Source: Baylisascaris procyonis
Taxonomy: Eukaryota > Nematoda > Chromadorea > Rhabditida > Ascarididae
Reading direction: 5' to 3'
DNA: 64,000 bases
Assembly: GCA_037389465.1 (NCBI GenBank)
Contig: JAZARR010000197.1
Span: 2,776,501 to 2,840,500, forward strand
This document shows, piece by piece, positions 48,755-62,325 of the stretch (position 1 is the stretch's first letter; the number at the start of each line of letters is the position of its first letter). The notes under the pieces are model-generated. The model saw only the letters and a list, made by a program, of their open reading frames with translations. It ran no database searches and was not told the origin of the DNA. A program made the position numbers and the translations under genes.

Positions 48755-51700
48755 TTTGTCCTCTTCAAAGCATTTCTTGTAAGGTCATCTGCTGTGGTTC
48801 TACAATGATCTAGTGCAGCGATCACCGATCGTATTGATTCAACAGTCACTAACGATCGGTGGTCATTGATCATCTAGATTGTTTGTCATCGAATTTTCCG
48901 AGCGGTCGTCATATTGACCACTTTTTTATGGCTATCAACCAGCAGCACCACCGTGACAGATGGCTATAAACTTGTAATTTTAATAGTATATTTGAAGTTA
49001 TGCGAGACGTTGCAGTGATTTGCGTTTCTCTTTAACAGCTGAAAAGATTGTAGGATTTTCCTTGAAGGGCGAAAGTTTGTTGCTATTGCTCGTCATTGAT
49101 CTTCCTAGCCATTATCTTTTCCTTCAGGAAATGGGTGTGGAAGATGTCCATGCGGAGATTACCCATAAATTCTTGATGTTTTGAAGAGATTTATTGAAAT
49201 TTAATATTTTTTTGTAATTGTTAGCTTCTCATTCGGGTGTTTATTGGGATTTATCTCGTGCTTTCTCTAATTGCACTTTTAGATTTATCAGTGTTTTTGA
49301 AAATGGATTAATCTAAAATGTGCATTTTGTGTTTTTTATGAATTATTTCCATTGTTTTGTGCTCTCCTTTTTTCTCTTTTTTTTCAATATCAGTAATTTC
49401 AAAATTTCATTTTTATTTCGAAATAATTCCCTTATAGTTTAAAATATGTATTTGGTAAGAAAGAATATAATCGGGAGAATATTTGTTTACCATTCAGCTG
49501 TAACCCTACTTGACCGTGAGAAGGATCAGCCACGCAATCCAATTTTGTGTTTTGTGGTTAATCTTTATCGCTAAGATTTTATTACCCTGTTCTGGGCAAT
49601 TTGGTTTTATTATACAACTCTGGGCAATTTGTTTTTTATTGACGATTCTGGGCAATTGTTAGGCACTCTTGCGTAGAGACGATGTCATTGCGGTGGCGAA
49701 CCGCGAACAGAGCTGGTGTTTTCGAACAATTGTGTATTTATAAGATGTTGCTTGGTTCAAGAGTCTTTTTCTTTGAGGACGGGGGAATGCTAAAATAGAT
49801 ATAAACTTTTTAGGGTAATTGGATGAATAGGTAGAAAAACAAGTAGGCTACGCTTAAATTATTCGATCTTAAATTTGAAAATAATCATGTTGCAATGAGG
49901 TTCTTAAAAAGAAATCTATTTTAATAGCGATGTTAGAGGGGAAGTCGGTGTTTTTAATTTCATCATCTAAACCAGTCGAAGAAATCACCTTTCAAAATGT
50001 TCTCTTTTCGTTTAAATCACTTCATTCATTTCATTAGAAACCCCCTTATCGTATCGTATTTTATAAGAAGGAACACTGAAAACGGGACGATTAGCACTGA
50101 TCGATATTTTTCTTGTTTTAAAAAGCGTGATCTCAATAGATTTAGATGGTGGCTAATCGTAGAGGACTAATTTGCTTTGAATGGCTGTTGAAAATCGTTC
50201 TGTGATCTTTCGTTGATTTGTATATAAAGCGTGTTTTAATTGTCGTGAAGATTTTATTGAAATGTTGTTTATTTTAATATTTAGGTGATTGTTGCATATA
50301 AGGCTATTTATTAGCTTCATAATCGAATATTATAATTTCAATAGCCAATAAATGTGATTATTATTTTTTCTATGTTTAGTGATTTATAAAAGAAAAAATG
50401 GTCGTACAATTTCCAATCCTGAAATTACCTTTTTGTGGCCTTCAGTTATTTCCATGTAAATTGATTTTTATCTACTTTTTTTTAAATATAATTTTCTTTG
50501 TTTGTAAAATTTATACTGCATATTTGTTAAATGTTTACAATTTTTATTAGTAAACTTCGATACATTCGATTGGTTTATTTCACATTTGAATAGACGATAA
50601 CACATTTTTTAAAAACATTTGGCACATTTGCAAAGAAGTTGGGCATACTCGCTGCGAGTAGCGAACCGAGCTGCGTTATACGTATTAGTGTGAGCAATAC
50701 TACCGTTGTCGGCGCTTTGCAACCGTACAGTAGTGAGTGGGTCATCGAAGGCCAATTAATTCAGTGATGTTTCGATACCAACAAGTTAGGAGTCTGGAGC
50801 GACTCTGCAAGTGTGCTGGGAGTCTCGTGCATATCCAGTTCGCTGCTCCCAGTGAGCATGCCCAGTTTCTCTGCAATTATGCCAAACTTTTTTTTTCACA
50901 GCATTGCAAGGACAGAGTTTTTAATTACTCGGATAGTTATGTTCGGTTTTCTGAATTACTAATTATGAATGTTGAATTTTTTTTGTGAATTTTGTAGGTT
51001 ACTTTAATTCTACTTTTTGCTTTATTTGCTTTTTCGACACCCACATCCACTGGAAGTATATATGAAAGTAGGAAGTATGACCTCATGTGTTGTAGCTCGA
51101 GGTGTATGTCCGAGCTCATAAAAGTGTTTTAATGCAAGTTTAACTTGTTGCGCTAACATGAATCCGATCTACATATCCGGGTATTGATCATTTAGTGATA
51201 CGTGGTAGATTTAGATCGTTTTGTGAAATCGTTTCAAAATTCTTTGGAGATTCGACGTGGTTGTCGAGAGCGCGATGGGCTCAGTTTGTCTCCTTCATAT
51301 TATTTCTTGTTCATCAATGAAAGCAATCCATTAAAGCCCTTTTTGTTATTCATAAGGGGAAAACAAATGCCTTGAGGGGACATTTGACGACCATAATCAC
51401 GATCTAGGGTTTATGTCTTTTTTGCCTATTCATTTGTATCACTGTTCGACCGTAACATGTAAAAGGCATATATTTCTGCTAGTTATTTTCTGTTCTCGGC
51501 AGAGGAGGGTGGCTTGCGGTTGGGGAATTCTGCTGTTTGATTTCTTCGGGTGTCGTCTGGATAAGTTATGTGTACCTCTTTGCATAACTCATCGAGAAAC
51601 ATAGAAAAAGGTGGCACTTGAGCTAATCCCGGGCATAACTAAGACCTGATATATAACTAATGAGATAACTAAGACAATCCTAGAAATTTCTTCATCTTCA

Positions 51701-52300
51701 AATATCTTGTAGGAACGCACTGCGGTGGACTTATTATGAGAGGGCTTAGAAAGGATCACCTATTTCTCACGAATAGTGCTGGGGGATTTATAATCTTGCT
51801 CTATGCTTCCAAGGATACACAAGAAAGCGCACAATTTTTGGATTTTCGCCAGCAGGGCGGATGGAGATTTGGGTATATTATATATGTGATGAGTGAACTC
51901 CCTTTCGGTAAGGCTGGAGGTCACATCTCTCCTTCCCTCCCTCTTCCCCCCTCCCTCCTTCAGCAGATCCACCTCCCTACCTTTCTCACGCTTTCATACT
52001 CACTTGCATACCGTAGGATTTCTCGTTAGGCTGGGGCTCCTATTTGTTGCCAGTCTGCCGTCGTTTTTGTTTCAAGGTATGAGGGTAGGTTGTGATCCTT
52101 TAACTGCCCCTCCCTATCTTCCATCCATATTTTTTTCGTTAGCGCTTATCCACGGACAACTAGGCAGAATGAATACCGTAGTTGTATTCCTTTAATTTTA
52201 GAACTGAAATTTATTGCTAACGTGCTGTGTGCGTTCATAAATACTCGTTTTTTGTGGATTATATTGACCGATTACAGGTGATTGTGCAAGTAAACATAGT

Positions 52301-52978
52301 CTTGTCATCCTGTTATCAGTGTTTCTCATTTGTTCTTACTTAGGCGGAAAAGTTGGTGGGTTTGGGGAGGGGGAGGGAAAGTATTGTCATCCTGTTATCA
52401 GTAATTCTTATCTCTTCTTACGTAGGGGCAAAAGTTGGTGGGTGGGAGGGGGGAGGGGAAGTATTGTTCTCCTGTTATCAGTAATTCTTATCTCTTCTCA
52501 CGTAGGCACAAAAGTTGGTGGGTGGAGGAGGGGGAGGGAAAGTATTGTCATCCTCTTATCAGTAATTCTTTTCTCTTCTTACGTAGGTGCAAATGTTGGT
52601 CTGTGGGGGAGGGGGGAGGGAAAGTATTGTCGTCCTGTTATCAGCAATTCTTATCTCTTATTACGTAGGCGCAAAAGTTGGTGGGTGGAGGAGGGGGAGG
52701 GAAAGTATTGTCATCCTGTTATCAGTAATTCTTATCTCTTCTTAAATAGTGGCAAAAGTTGGTGGGTGGGAGGGGGAGGGGAAGTATTGTCCTCCTGTTA
52801 TCAGTAATTCTTATCTCTTCGTACGTAGGCACAAAAGTTGGTGGGTGGAGGAGGGGGAGGGAAAATGTTGTCATCCTGTTATCAGTAATTCTTATCTCTT
52901 CTTACGTAGGGGCAAAAGTTGGTGGGTGGGAGGGGAGGGGAAGTATTGTCCTCCTGTTATCAGTGTTTCTCATCTCTT
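52301..52978 (+). repeat. G-rich minisatellite, 8 units (copy 2)
   Basis: Units begin near 52,346, 52,428, 52,508, 52,589, 52,671, 52,752, 52,831 and 52,912. Same flanks and G4-type cores as copy 1, but twice the number of units. A unit with TGGTCTGTGGGGGAGGGGGG marks this expanded allele and is shared with copy 3. Confidence 0.93.
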
Positions 52979-53730
52979 CTTTCTTCATTCGCACGCTATT
53001 TTCGAATAAATTCTTGCACGAATATTTCTGATAGCTATAAAAGCACCACAAAATTTCGTTTGCTAATTTTGCTCATGTTATTTGATTTATGCGGATATGC
53101 TGTTAAAAAATGATATTTCGATTCAGTGATTGGCGTGGTCAAACTTTACGTGATGCAAATGCTGTGAATACGTATGCATTCATAACTCTTGTTACATTTC
53201 TCGATATCAACCCCCCTCCCAATCTCTTCTCACTCTCTCACTCTGCATGATTTTCAATTTGATGTATGCTGAGCGGTTAAATTTTTAGTTGTAGAATAAA
53301 ATGAAATATCGGTTTACGTGTTCAGCAGGATTAATTTTCTCTAAAAGTTTATAGCTGTTCCCGATATAGGGTCTCCCCGTTGAATCAGGAACATTTTACC
53401 CTTCCCCCTCCCCTCTCTTCCCCACTGGGGAACACCACATGTTCCCATTGTAATTCATGTGAGACATTACTTCGTCTGTTGATTTCTAGACATGCTGCAA
53501 AGTCATGCAACTAATAGCACCATTAACACTTGGGTGAGGTAAGCATTCGGATCTCGTTTAGATGACTACGACGAGAAGTCCACGATATCGAGAACCCTTG
53601 GTTCATGGGTTAGGCCAAGAAGTCATCGGATCACCCCGAGTCTCTGGCCGCAGATCCGAAGATATATGTTTTTAAAATTCTTGTTCCACTGTTGTTGCTT
53701 ATTCGATTCGCTAACTAAGAACTCGTCTAT

Positions 53731-53932
53731 ATGTTGTGCTGTCGTTCTTTTCACTCATCAAACTATTTAAGGTGTGCCTCGCGGCATTTCCACATGCTAC
53801 CCGAAGTGGACGTTTCGTGCTTTGGTCTGCTCCAAAGCCCCGAGCTTCGATCCAGTGGTGCGTTTCTGCATTCCACTCGGGAGCGGCATTTCTATGGTCT
53901 CAGTGCAAGAGCGTCTAATGGCCATCTGAAAC
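53731..53932 (+). CDS. Candidate first exon, copy 2
   Basis: Same start, length and GTAAGTG donor as 43,741-43,942. It differs at R-to-S (LLQSPELR) and I-to-T (FLHSTRER). No downstream coding exon is seen before the duplicated TTAGGC-like block and 187-bp array, so it is probably an orphan copy. Confidence 0.4.
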
Positions 53933-54073
53933 GTAAGTGCTATGAATTCTGTTAAATGTTAGGAGACTATTTTTCTTATCCATAGAACTTTCATGGAAGC
54001 AGCCGTTTAATGGTATCGAACTATGGAATTGTTTACGCTTCCTGTTGTTTTAAGAAATTTTTCGAAGAAATGT

Positions 54074-54880
54074 GGTAGGTTTGGCTAAGCTTAGGCTTAT
54101 CCTAGGCTTAGGCTTACCCTGAAGCTGAAGCTCAGGTTTGGCATAGGATTAGGTTTAGGCTTAGGCTTAGGCTTTGGTTTAAGATTAAGCTTAGGCTGAG
54201 GTTTAGGCGTAGGTTTAGCTGAGGCCTTGGCCTAAGCTTGGTCTTAGCTTTAGCTCTACCTTTTGCTCGGGCCTACGCTCAGTGTTTTGCTTAGCTTAGG
54301 CCTAAGATCAGCGTTGAGGCCTAAGCTTGGTTCTGGGCTCAGGCTTTGGCTTCCTTCTAAGCTTGGTCTTACGCTTATGCTCTGGCTTAGGCTTAGGCTA
54401 ATCTCAGGCCTAGGCTCAGGCTTGCTTTCAAGCCTAAGCTTGGGCTTTATCTTAGGCTTGGGCTCAGGCTGAGGCTCAGGTTTAGGCTTGAGCTCAGCCC
54501 GGCGTGAGCTTAGGCTTAGGCTCAGGCTTAGGCTTTGCCTCTGCTTAGACTTGGGATCAGGGCTGAGGCTAAGATTTGTCTTCGACTTAGGTTCTGGCTT
54601 TGGCTCAGGCCTACGCTAAGGCTTAGCCTTGGCTTAACTTTGGCTTTGGCTTAGGCTTAGGCATAGGTCTGGCTTGGTCGGGGATTGTGCTTTGGCTCAA
54701 TCTTAGGCTTATTGTTAGGGCTTGGGCTCACGCTTAGCCTTAGTTTTTAGGTTTGCTTAGGATTTGCTTACCTTCGCTGAGGCTGAGGTTTGGCCTTTGC
54801 TTGTCCTTAGTCCTAGGCTCATGCTCAGGCTCATGTTGAAGCTTAGGTTGGCTCAGGCGCACGGTTAGGATCAGACTTAC
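54074..54880 (+). repeat. Degenerate interstitial telomeric block (copy 2)
   Basis: Counterpart of 44,085-44,822, same orientation, about 70 bp longer. The extra TTAGGTTTAGGCTTAGGCTT-type stretch near 54,150-54,215 is absent from copy 1 and copy 3. It abuts a 187-bp array whose first unit (TCCCAAATTTTCCCGTGGC) differs from that of copy 1. Confidence 0.9.
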
Positions 54881-57002
54881 AAAAAAAATTTTTCCCAAAT
54901 TTTCCCGTGGCATCTGTAAAAGTCTCTGACAATTGTGGCCATATTCAACCCTGGGGATCAGGCAAAAATGTGAAAATAATTTCTTTGGTCGAACGTCTAC
55001 AATTTTGTTGCCAAACGATAGTACTCATCGAGTTCTATCGTTCACCAAAATTGTCAACGTCGGACAAAAAAAATTTTTTCTCAAATTTTCGCCTGGCATC
55101 TGTTCAGGTCTTATGCAACTGTGGCCATATTGAACCCCGGGGATCAGGCAGAAATGTGAAAAAATTTTTTTTGTCCAAAAATCGGCAATTTTGGTACCAA
55201 ACGATAGAACTCATCGAGTTCTATCGTCGGACACTAGAATTGTCAATGTCGGACAAAAAAATTTTTTCTCAAATTTTCCCCTGGCATCTGTTCAAGTCTT
55301 ATGCAACTGTGGTCATATTGAACCCCGGGGATCAGGCAAAAATGTGAAAATAATTTCTTTGGTCAAACTTCTACAATTTTGTTGCCAAACGATAGTACTC
55401 ATCGAGTTCTATTGTCGGACACCAAGATTGTCAATGTCGGACAAAAAAATTTTTTCTCAAATTTTCCCCTGGCATCTGTTCAAGTCTTATGCAACTGTGG
55501 TCATTTTGAACCCCGGGGACCAGGAGAAAATGTGAAGAAAATTTTTTTGGCCAAAAATCGTCAATTTTGGTACGAAACGATAGAACTCATCGAGTTCTAT
55601 CGTTTCGTACCAAAATTTCGTACTCAACGATAGAACTCATCGAGTTCTATCGTCGGACACCAGAATTGTCAATGTCGGACAAAAAAAATTTTTTTCTCAA
55701 ATTTTCCCCTGGCATCTGTTCAAGTCTTATGCAACTGTGGTCATATTGAACCCCGGGGACCAGACAAAAATATGTAAAAAAAATTTTTGGCCAAAAATCG
55801 GCGATTTTGGTAGCAAACGATGGAACTCATCGAGTTCTTTCGTCGGACACCAAAATTGTCAATGTCGGATAAAAAAAATTTTTTCCCAAATTTTCCCCCG
55901 GCATCTGTAAAAGTCTCTGACAATTGTGGCCATATTCAACCCTGGGGATCAGGCAAAAATGTGAAAATAATTTCTTTGGTCGAACGTCTACAATTTTGTT
56001 GCCAAACGATAGTACTCATCGAGTTCTATCGTCGGACACCAAAATTGTCAACGTCGGACAAAAAAAATTTTTTCTCAAATTTTCGCCTGGCATCTGTTCA
56101 GGTCTTATGCAACTGTGGCCATATTGAACCCCGGGGATCAGGCAGAAATGTGAAAAAATTTTTTTTGTCCAAAAATCGGCAATTTTGGTACCAAACGATA
56201 GAACTCATTGAGTTCTATCGTCGGACACCAGAATTGTCAATGTCGGATAAAAAAAATTTTTTCCCAAATTTTCCCCTGGCATCTGTTCAAGTCTGAGACA
56301 GCTGAGGTCATATTGAACCCTGGGGATCAGGCAAAAATATGAAAATAATTTCTTTAGTCAAACGTCTACAATTTTGTTGCCAAACGATAGAACTCATCGA
56401 GTTCTATCGTCGGACACCAGAATTGTCAATGTCGGACAAACAAATTTTTTCTCAAATTTTCGCCTGGCATCTGTTCAAGTCTTATGCAACTGTGGTCATA
56501 TTAAACCCCGGGGATCAGGTAAAAATGTGAAAAAAATTTTTTGGCCAAAAATCGGCAATTTTGATACCAAACGATAGAACTCATCGAATTCTATCGTCGG
56601 ACACCAGAATTGTCAATGTCGGACAAAAAAATTTTTTCTCAAAGCAACTGTGGCCATATTGAACCCCGGGGACCAGGCAAAAATGTGAAAATAATTTCTT
56701 TGGTCAAACGTCTACAATTTTGTTGCCAAACGATAGTACTCATCGAGTTCTATCGTCGGACACTAAAATTGTCAATGTCGGACAAAAAAATTTTTTCTCA
56801 AATTTTCCCCTGGCATCTGTTCAAGTCTTATGCAACTGTGGTCATATTGAACCCCGGGGATCAGGAGAAAATGTGAAAAAAATTTTTTTGGCCAAAAATC
56901 GGCAATTTTGGTACCAAACGATAGAACTCATCGAGTTCTATCGTCGGACACCAGAATTGTCAATGTCGGACAAGAAAAATTTTTTCTCAAATTTTCCCCT
57001 GG
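54881..57002 (+). repeat. 187-bp hairpin-bearing tandem array, about 11 units (copy 2)
   Basis: The core GAACCCCGGGGA (with variants CAACCCTGGGGA and AACCCCGGGGAC) recurs about 11 times, for example near 54,947, 55,131, 55,318, 55,508, 55,748 and 55,936. Two unit types alternate. One has AATAATTTCTTTGGTC followed by AACGTCTACAATTTTGTTGC; the other has AATTTTTTGGCCAAAAATCG. The last six units match the end of the copy 1 array, so that part came with the duplication. The first half differs. Confidence 0.95.
55563..55617. repeat. Perfect 26-bp-arm hairpin inside the 187-bp array
   Basis: Left arm 55,563-55,588 and right arm 55,592-55,617 are exact reverse complements around the 3-nt loop ATC. 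Each arm contains TTTTGGTACGAAACGATAGA or its complement. The inner 10 bp are the normal unit hairpin. The outer 16 bp on the right are an inverted copy of the sequence normally left of the hairpin. Confidence 0.93.
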
Positions 57003-57892
57003 AATCTGACCAAGCTCAGGAGTGTCGTATGAGACGATCATACCGGTGAAATCGAAAGCCGTGAGTTGTTGTCCTTTATTGCTGAGATGTCATAGATTTG
57101 AAAGTTCATTAGCATAAGATTGAGGGGTAGCTTTAGGGTAATCGAAACACGATCGTGTTGACGGAATGGACGTATAGTGGCAGTGGTGTTGTTTCAATTC
57201 TTGGGGAAGTGAACTGTTTAAACTTGCTTAGGGGTTGGGTTGAGGCATTGCTGTCGAGCTGAAGAATCGATGTAGCGTTTATGCAGTCGGCCTGCGGCGG
57301 AGCAGTCATTGCCTTAAATCTCTCTTAGAAGTGTCGTGAGAGGTCGGGGGGTCAAGAGGTCGATGTTTAGCGCTATACTTGATTAGACGCTATAGCGTTG
57401 ATGGGATTGACCTACACCTCAGTACGGCTGCCATGGTTCTTGACAGTGGTTGCAAAATTTTAATGGTTGATTGCATCTTTTGGACGATTATTATTGGTAT
57501 GTTCCGATATTTCACTCGTCATTGCTTTTACTAGAGAATCTTTTTTGCCATTCGCCGCCTCGTCATCTCCCTTGACCCTTCTATTTTCTTTGCACATCCG
57601 CGAGACACGAGGGCGGTAGTTCCTGCAGAACTCTTTCCGGCAAACTTCGTGCATCGGGTCACATCGCGCATTTCAACCTACTTCAGGAATTTATATACCA
57701 GCTGCTGTTTGTACCTTTTCAACAGTAGTACCATGTGAAGTGGTTCCGTTGCAATTATAAATCTGTAACGATAATTCATGTTCAACGCCACAATGACATG
57801 TCCTCTACTTTGCTAAGAAATCAGTTATAATTCCAGGTCGCCTTCCTTACATGCAATAGACTCCGGAGCGCTACTAAATTGATATTTTTCAG

Positions 57893-58099
57893 TTTGAATC
57901 GTTCGAATCACTATCGGATGATTCGTATATCAAGAGCTTAGACGAGGCAATCAATCAAGAAGCGTCGATTATTCACGCCGCATCAAAGAAAGGTCGAATC
58001 TCGTCGAGAACACAGCCGACGATAACGACCACTACGAGGCCATCGGCAATGCCCAAAGAGACCAGTTCACAACACGATGAAACCTCCCTCAAGCAATAG
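57893..58099 (+). CDS. Duplicated terminal exon, copy 3
   Basis: Nearly identical to copy 2, with one further replacement (N to K in SYINSLDE, giving SYIKSLDE). Acceptor, frame and stop are intact. As for copy 2, there is no linked upstream coding exon within the copy. The intact frame may reflect recency rather than selection. Confidence 0.5.
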   Translation, partial: FESFESLSDDSYIKSLDEAINQEASIIHAASKKGRISSRTQPTITTTTRPSAMPKETSSQHDETSLKQ

Positions 58100-61000
58100 T
58101 TTGTCCTCTTCAAAGCATTTCTTGTAAGGTCATCTGCTGTGGTTCTACAATGATCTAGTGCAGCGATCACCGATCGTATTGATTCAACAGTCACTAACGA
58201 TCGGTGGTCATTGATCATCTGGATTGTTTGTCATCGAATTTTCCGAGCGGTCGTCATATTGACCACTTTTTTATGGCTATCAACCAGCAGCACTACCGTG
58301 ACAGATGGCTATAAACTTGTAATTTTAATAGTATATTTGAAGTTATGCGAGACGTTGCAGTGATTTGCGTTTCTCTTTAACAGCTCAAAAGATTGTAGGA
58401 TTTTCCTTGAAGGGCGAAAGTTTGTTGCTATTGCTCGTCATTGATCTTCCTAGCCATTATCTTTTCCTTCAGGAAATGGGTGTGGAAGATGTCCATGCGG
58501 AGATTACCCATAAATTCTTGATGTTTTGAAGAGATTTATTGAAATTTAATATTTTTTTGTAATTGTTAGCTTCTCATTCGGGTGTTTATTGGGATTTATC
58601 TCGTGCTTTCTCTAATTGCACTTTTAGATTTATCAGTGTTTTTGAAAATGGATTAATCTAAAATGTGCATTTTGTGTTTTTTATGAATTATTTCCATTGT
58701 TTTGTGCTCTCCTTTTTTCTCTTTTTTTTCAATATCAGTAATTTCAAAATTTCATTTTTATTTCGAAATAATTCCCTTATAGTTTAAAATATGTATTTGG
58801 TAAGAAAGAATATAATCGGGAGAATATTTGTTTACCATTCAGCTGTAACCCTACTTGACCGTGAGAAGGATCAGCCACGCAATCCAATTTTGTGTTTTGT
58901 GGTTAATCTTTATCGCTAAGATTTTATTACCCTGTTCTGGGCAATTTGGTTTTGTTATACAACTCTGGGCAATTTGTTTTTTATTGACGATTCTGGGCAA
59001 TTGTTAGGCACTCTTGCGTAAAGACCATGTCATTGCGGTGGCGAACCGCGAACAGAGCTGGTGTTTTCGAACAATTGTGTATTTATGTGATGTTGCTTGG
59101 TTCAAGAGTCTTTTTCTTTGAGGACGGGGGAATGCTAAAATAGATATAAACTTTTTAGGGTAATTGGATGAATAGGTAGAAAAACAAGTAGGCTACGCTT
59201 AAATTATTCGATCTTAAATTTGAAAATAATCATGTTGCAATGAGGTTCTTAAAAAGAAATCTATTTTAATAGCGATGTTAGAGGGGAAGTCGGTGTTTTT
59301 AATTTCATCATCTAAACCAGTCGAAGAAATCACCTTTCAAAATGTTCTCTTTTCGTTTAAATCACTTCATTCATTTCATTAGAAACCCCCTTATCGTATC
59401 GTATTTTATAAGAAGGAACACTGAAAACGGGACGATTAGCACTGATCGATATTTTTCTTGTTTTAAAAAGCGTGATCTCAATAGATTTAGATGGTGGCTA
59501 ATCGTAGAGGACTAATTTGCTTTGAATGGCTGTTGAAAATCGTTCTGTGATCTTTCGTTGATTTGTATATAAAGCGTGTTTTAATTGTCGTGAAGATTTT
59601 ATTGAAATGTTGTTTATTTTAATATTTAGGTGATTGTTGCATATAGGGCTATTTATTAGCTTCATAATCGAATATTATAATTTCAATAGCCAATAAATGT
59701 GATTATTATTTTTTCTATGTTTAATGATTTATAAAAGAAAAAATGGTCGTACAATTTCCAATCCTGAAATTACCTTTTTGTGGCCTTCAGTTATTTCCAT
59801 GTAAATTGATTTTTATCTACTTTTTTTTAAATATAATTTTCTTTGTTTGTAAAATTTATACTGCATATTTGTTAAATGTTTACAATTTTTATTAGTAAAC
59901 TTCGATACATTCGATTGGTTTATTTCACATTTGAATAGACGATAACACATTTTTTAAAAACATTTGGCACATTTGCAAAGAAGTTGGGCATACTCGCTGC
60001 GAGTAGCGAACCGAGCTGCGTTATACGTATTAGTGTGAGCAATACTACCGTTGTCGGCGCTTTGCAACCGTACAGTAGTGAGTGGGTCATCGAAGGCCAA
60101 TTAATTCAGTAGTGTTTCGGTACCAACAGGTTAGGAGTCTGGAGCGACTCTGCAAGTGTGCTGGGAATCTCGTGCATATCCAGTTCGCTGCTCCCAGTGA
60201 GCATGCCCAGTTTCTCTGCAATTATGCCAAACTTTTTTTTTTCACAGCATTGCAAGGACAGAGTTTTTAATTACTCGGATAGTTATGTTCGGTTTTCTGC
60301 ATTACTAATTATGAATGTTGAATTTTTTTTGTGAATTTTGTAGGTTACTTTAATTCTACTTTTTGCTTTATTTGCTTTTTCGACACCCACATCCACTGGA
60401 AGTATATATGAAAGTAGGAAGTATGACCTCATGTGTTGTAGCTCGAGGTGTATGTCCGAGCTCATAAAAGTGTTTTAATGCAAGTTTAACTTGTTGCGCA
60501 AACATGAATCCGATCTACATATCCGGGTATTGATCATTTAGTGATACGTGGTAGATTTAGATCGTTTTGTGAAATCGTTTCAAAATTCTTTGGAGATTCG
60601 ACGTGGTTGTCGAGAGCGCGATGGGCTCAGTTTGTCTCCTTCATATTATTTCTTGTTCATCAATGAAAGCAATCCATTAAAGCCCTTTTTGTTATTCATA
60701 AGGGGAAAACAAATGCCTTGAGGGGACATTTGACGACCATAATCACGATCTAGGGTTTATGTCTTTTTTGCCTATTCATTTGTATCACTGTTCGACCGTA
60801 ACATGTAAAAGGCATATATTTCTGCTAGTTATTTTCTGTTCTCGGCAGAGGAGGGTGGCTTGCGGTTGGGGAATTCTGCTGTTTGATTTCTTCGGGTGTC
60901 GTCTGGATAAGTTATGTGTACCTCTTTGCATAACTCATCGAGAAACATAGAAAAAGGTGGCACTTGAGCTAATCCGGGCTTAACTAAGACCTGATATATA

Positions 61001-61643
61001 ACTAATGAGATAACTAAGACAATCCTAGAAATTTCTTCATCTTCAAATATCTTGTAGGAACGCACTGCGGTGGACTTATTATGAGAGGGCTTAGAAAGGA
61101 TCACCTATTTCTCACGAATAGTGCTGGGGGATTTATAATCTTGCTCTATGCTTCCAAGGATACACAAGAAAGCGCACAATTTTTGGATTTTCGCCAGCAG
61201 GGCGGATGGAGATTTGGGTATATTATATATGTGATGAGTGAACTCCGTTTCGGTAAGGCTGGAGGTCACATCTCTCCTTCCCTCCCTCTTCCCCCCTCCC
61301 TCCTTCAGCAGATCCACCTCCCTACCTTTCTCACGCTTTCATACTCACTTGCATACCGTAGGATTTCTCGTTAGGCTGGGACTCCTATTTGTTGCCAGTC
61401 TGCCGTCGTTTTTGTTTCAAGGTATGAGGGTAGGTTGTGATCCTTTAACTGCCCCTCCCTATCTTCCATCCATATTTTTTTCGTTAGCGCTTATCCACGG
61501 ACAACTAGGCAGAATGAATACCGTAGTTGTATTCCTTTAATTTTAGAACTGAAATTTATTGCTAACGTGCTGTGTGCGTTCATAAATACTCGTTTTTGTG
61601 GATTATATTGACCGATTACAGGTGATTGTGCAAGTAAACATAG

Positions 61644-62325
61644 TCTTGTCATCCTGTTATCAGTGTTTCTCATCTGTTCTTACTTAGGCGGAAAAGTTGG
61701 TGGGTTTGGGGAGGGGGAGGGAAAGTATTGTCATCCTGTTATCAGTAATTCTTATCTCTTCTTACGTAGGGGCAAAAGTTGGTGGGTGGGAGGGGGAGGG
61801 GAAGTATTGTTCTCCTGTTATCAGTAATTCTTATCTCTTCTCACGTAGGCACAAAAGTTGGTGGGTGGAGGAGGGGGAGGGAAAGTATTGTCATCCTCTG
61901 ATCAGTAATTCTTTTCTCTTCTTACGTAGGCGCAAATGTTGGTCTGTGGGGGAGGGGGGAGGGAAAGTATTGTCGTCCTGTTATCAGCAATTCTTATCTC
62001 TTGTTACGTAGTCGCAAAAGTTGGTGGGTGGAGGAGGGGGAGGGAAAGTATTGTCATCCTGTTATCAGTAATTCTTATCTCTTCTTACGTAGCGGCAAAA
62101 GTTGGTGGGTGGGAGGGGGGATGGGAAGTATTGTCCTCCTGTTATCAGTAATTCTTATCTCTTCTTACGTAGGGGCAAAAGTTGGTGGGTGGAGGAGGGG
62201 GAGGGAAAGTATTGTCATCATGTTATCAGTAATTCTTATCTCTTCTTACGTAGGCGCAAAAGTTGGTGGGTGGGAGGGGGAGGGGCAGTCTTGTCATCCT
62301 GTTATCAGTGTTTATCATCTCTTCT
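61644..62325 (+). repeat. G-rich minisatellite, 8 units (copy 3)
   Basis: Units begin near 61,691, 61,772, 61,851, 61,932, 62,014, 62,096, 62,176 and 62,257. Unit order matches copy 2, though the last units (GGGGGGATGGGAAG, GGGGGAGGGGCAGTCTTG) resemble those of copy 1, suggesting exchange between copies. Confidence 0.93.

Larger units (their letters stand above)
47658..57002. repeat. Segmental duplication, copy 2 (9,345 bp)
   Basis: Same order of elements as copy 1. Offsets are 9,677 bp on the left side and 9,990 bp after the minisatellite, the 313-bp change being due mainly to four extra minisatellite units. Copy 2 is closer to copy 3 than to copy 1: the offset to copy 3 is 9,345 bp both before and after the minisatellite, and shared variants include GAATCGTTCGAATC, TCTTTGCACATCC and CCCAAAGAGACC. 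Confidence 0.93.
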
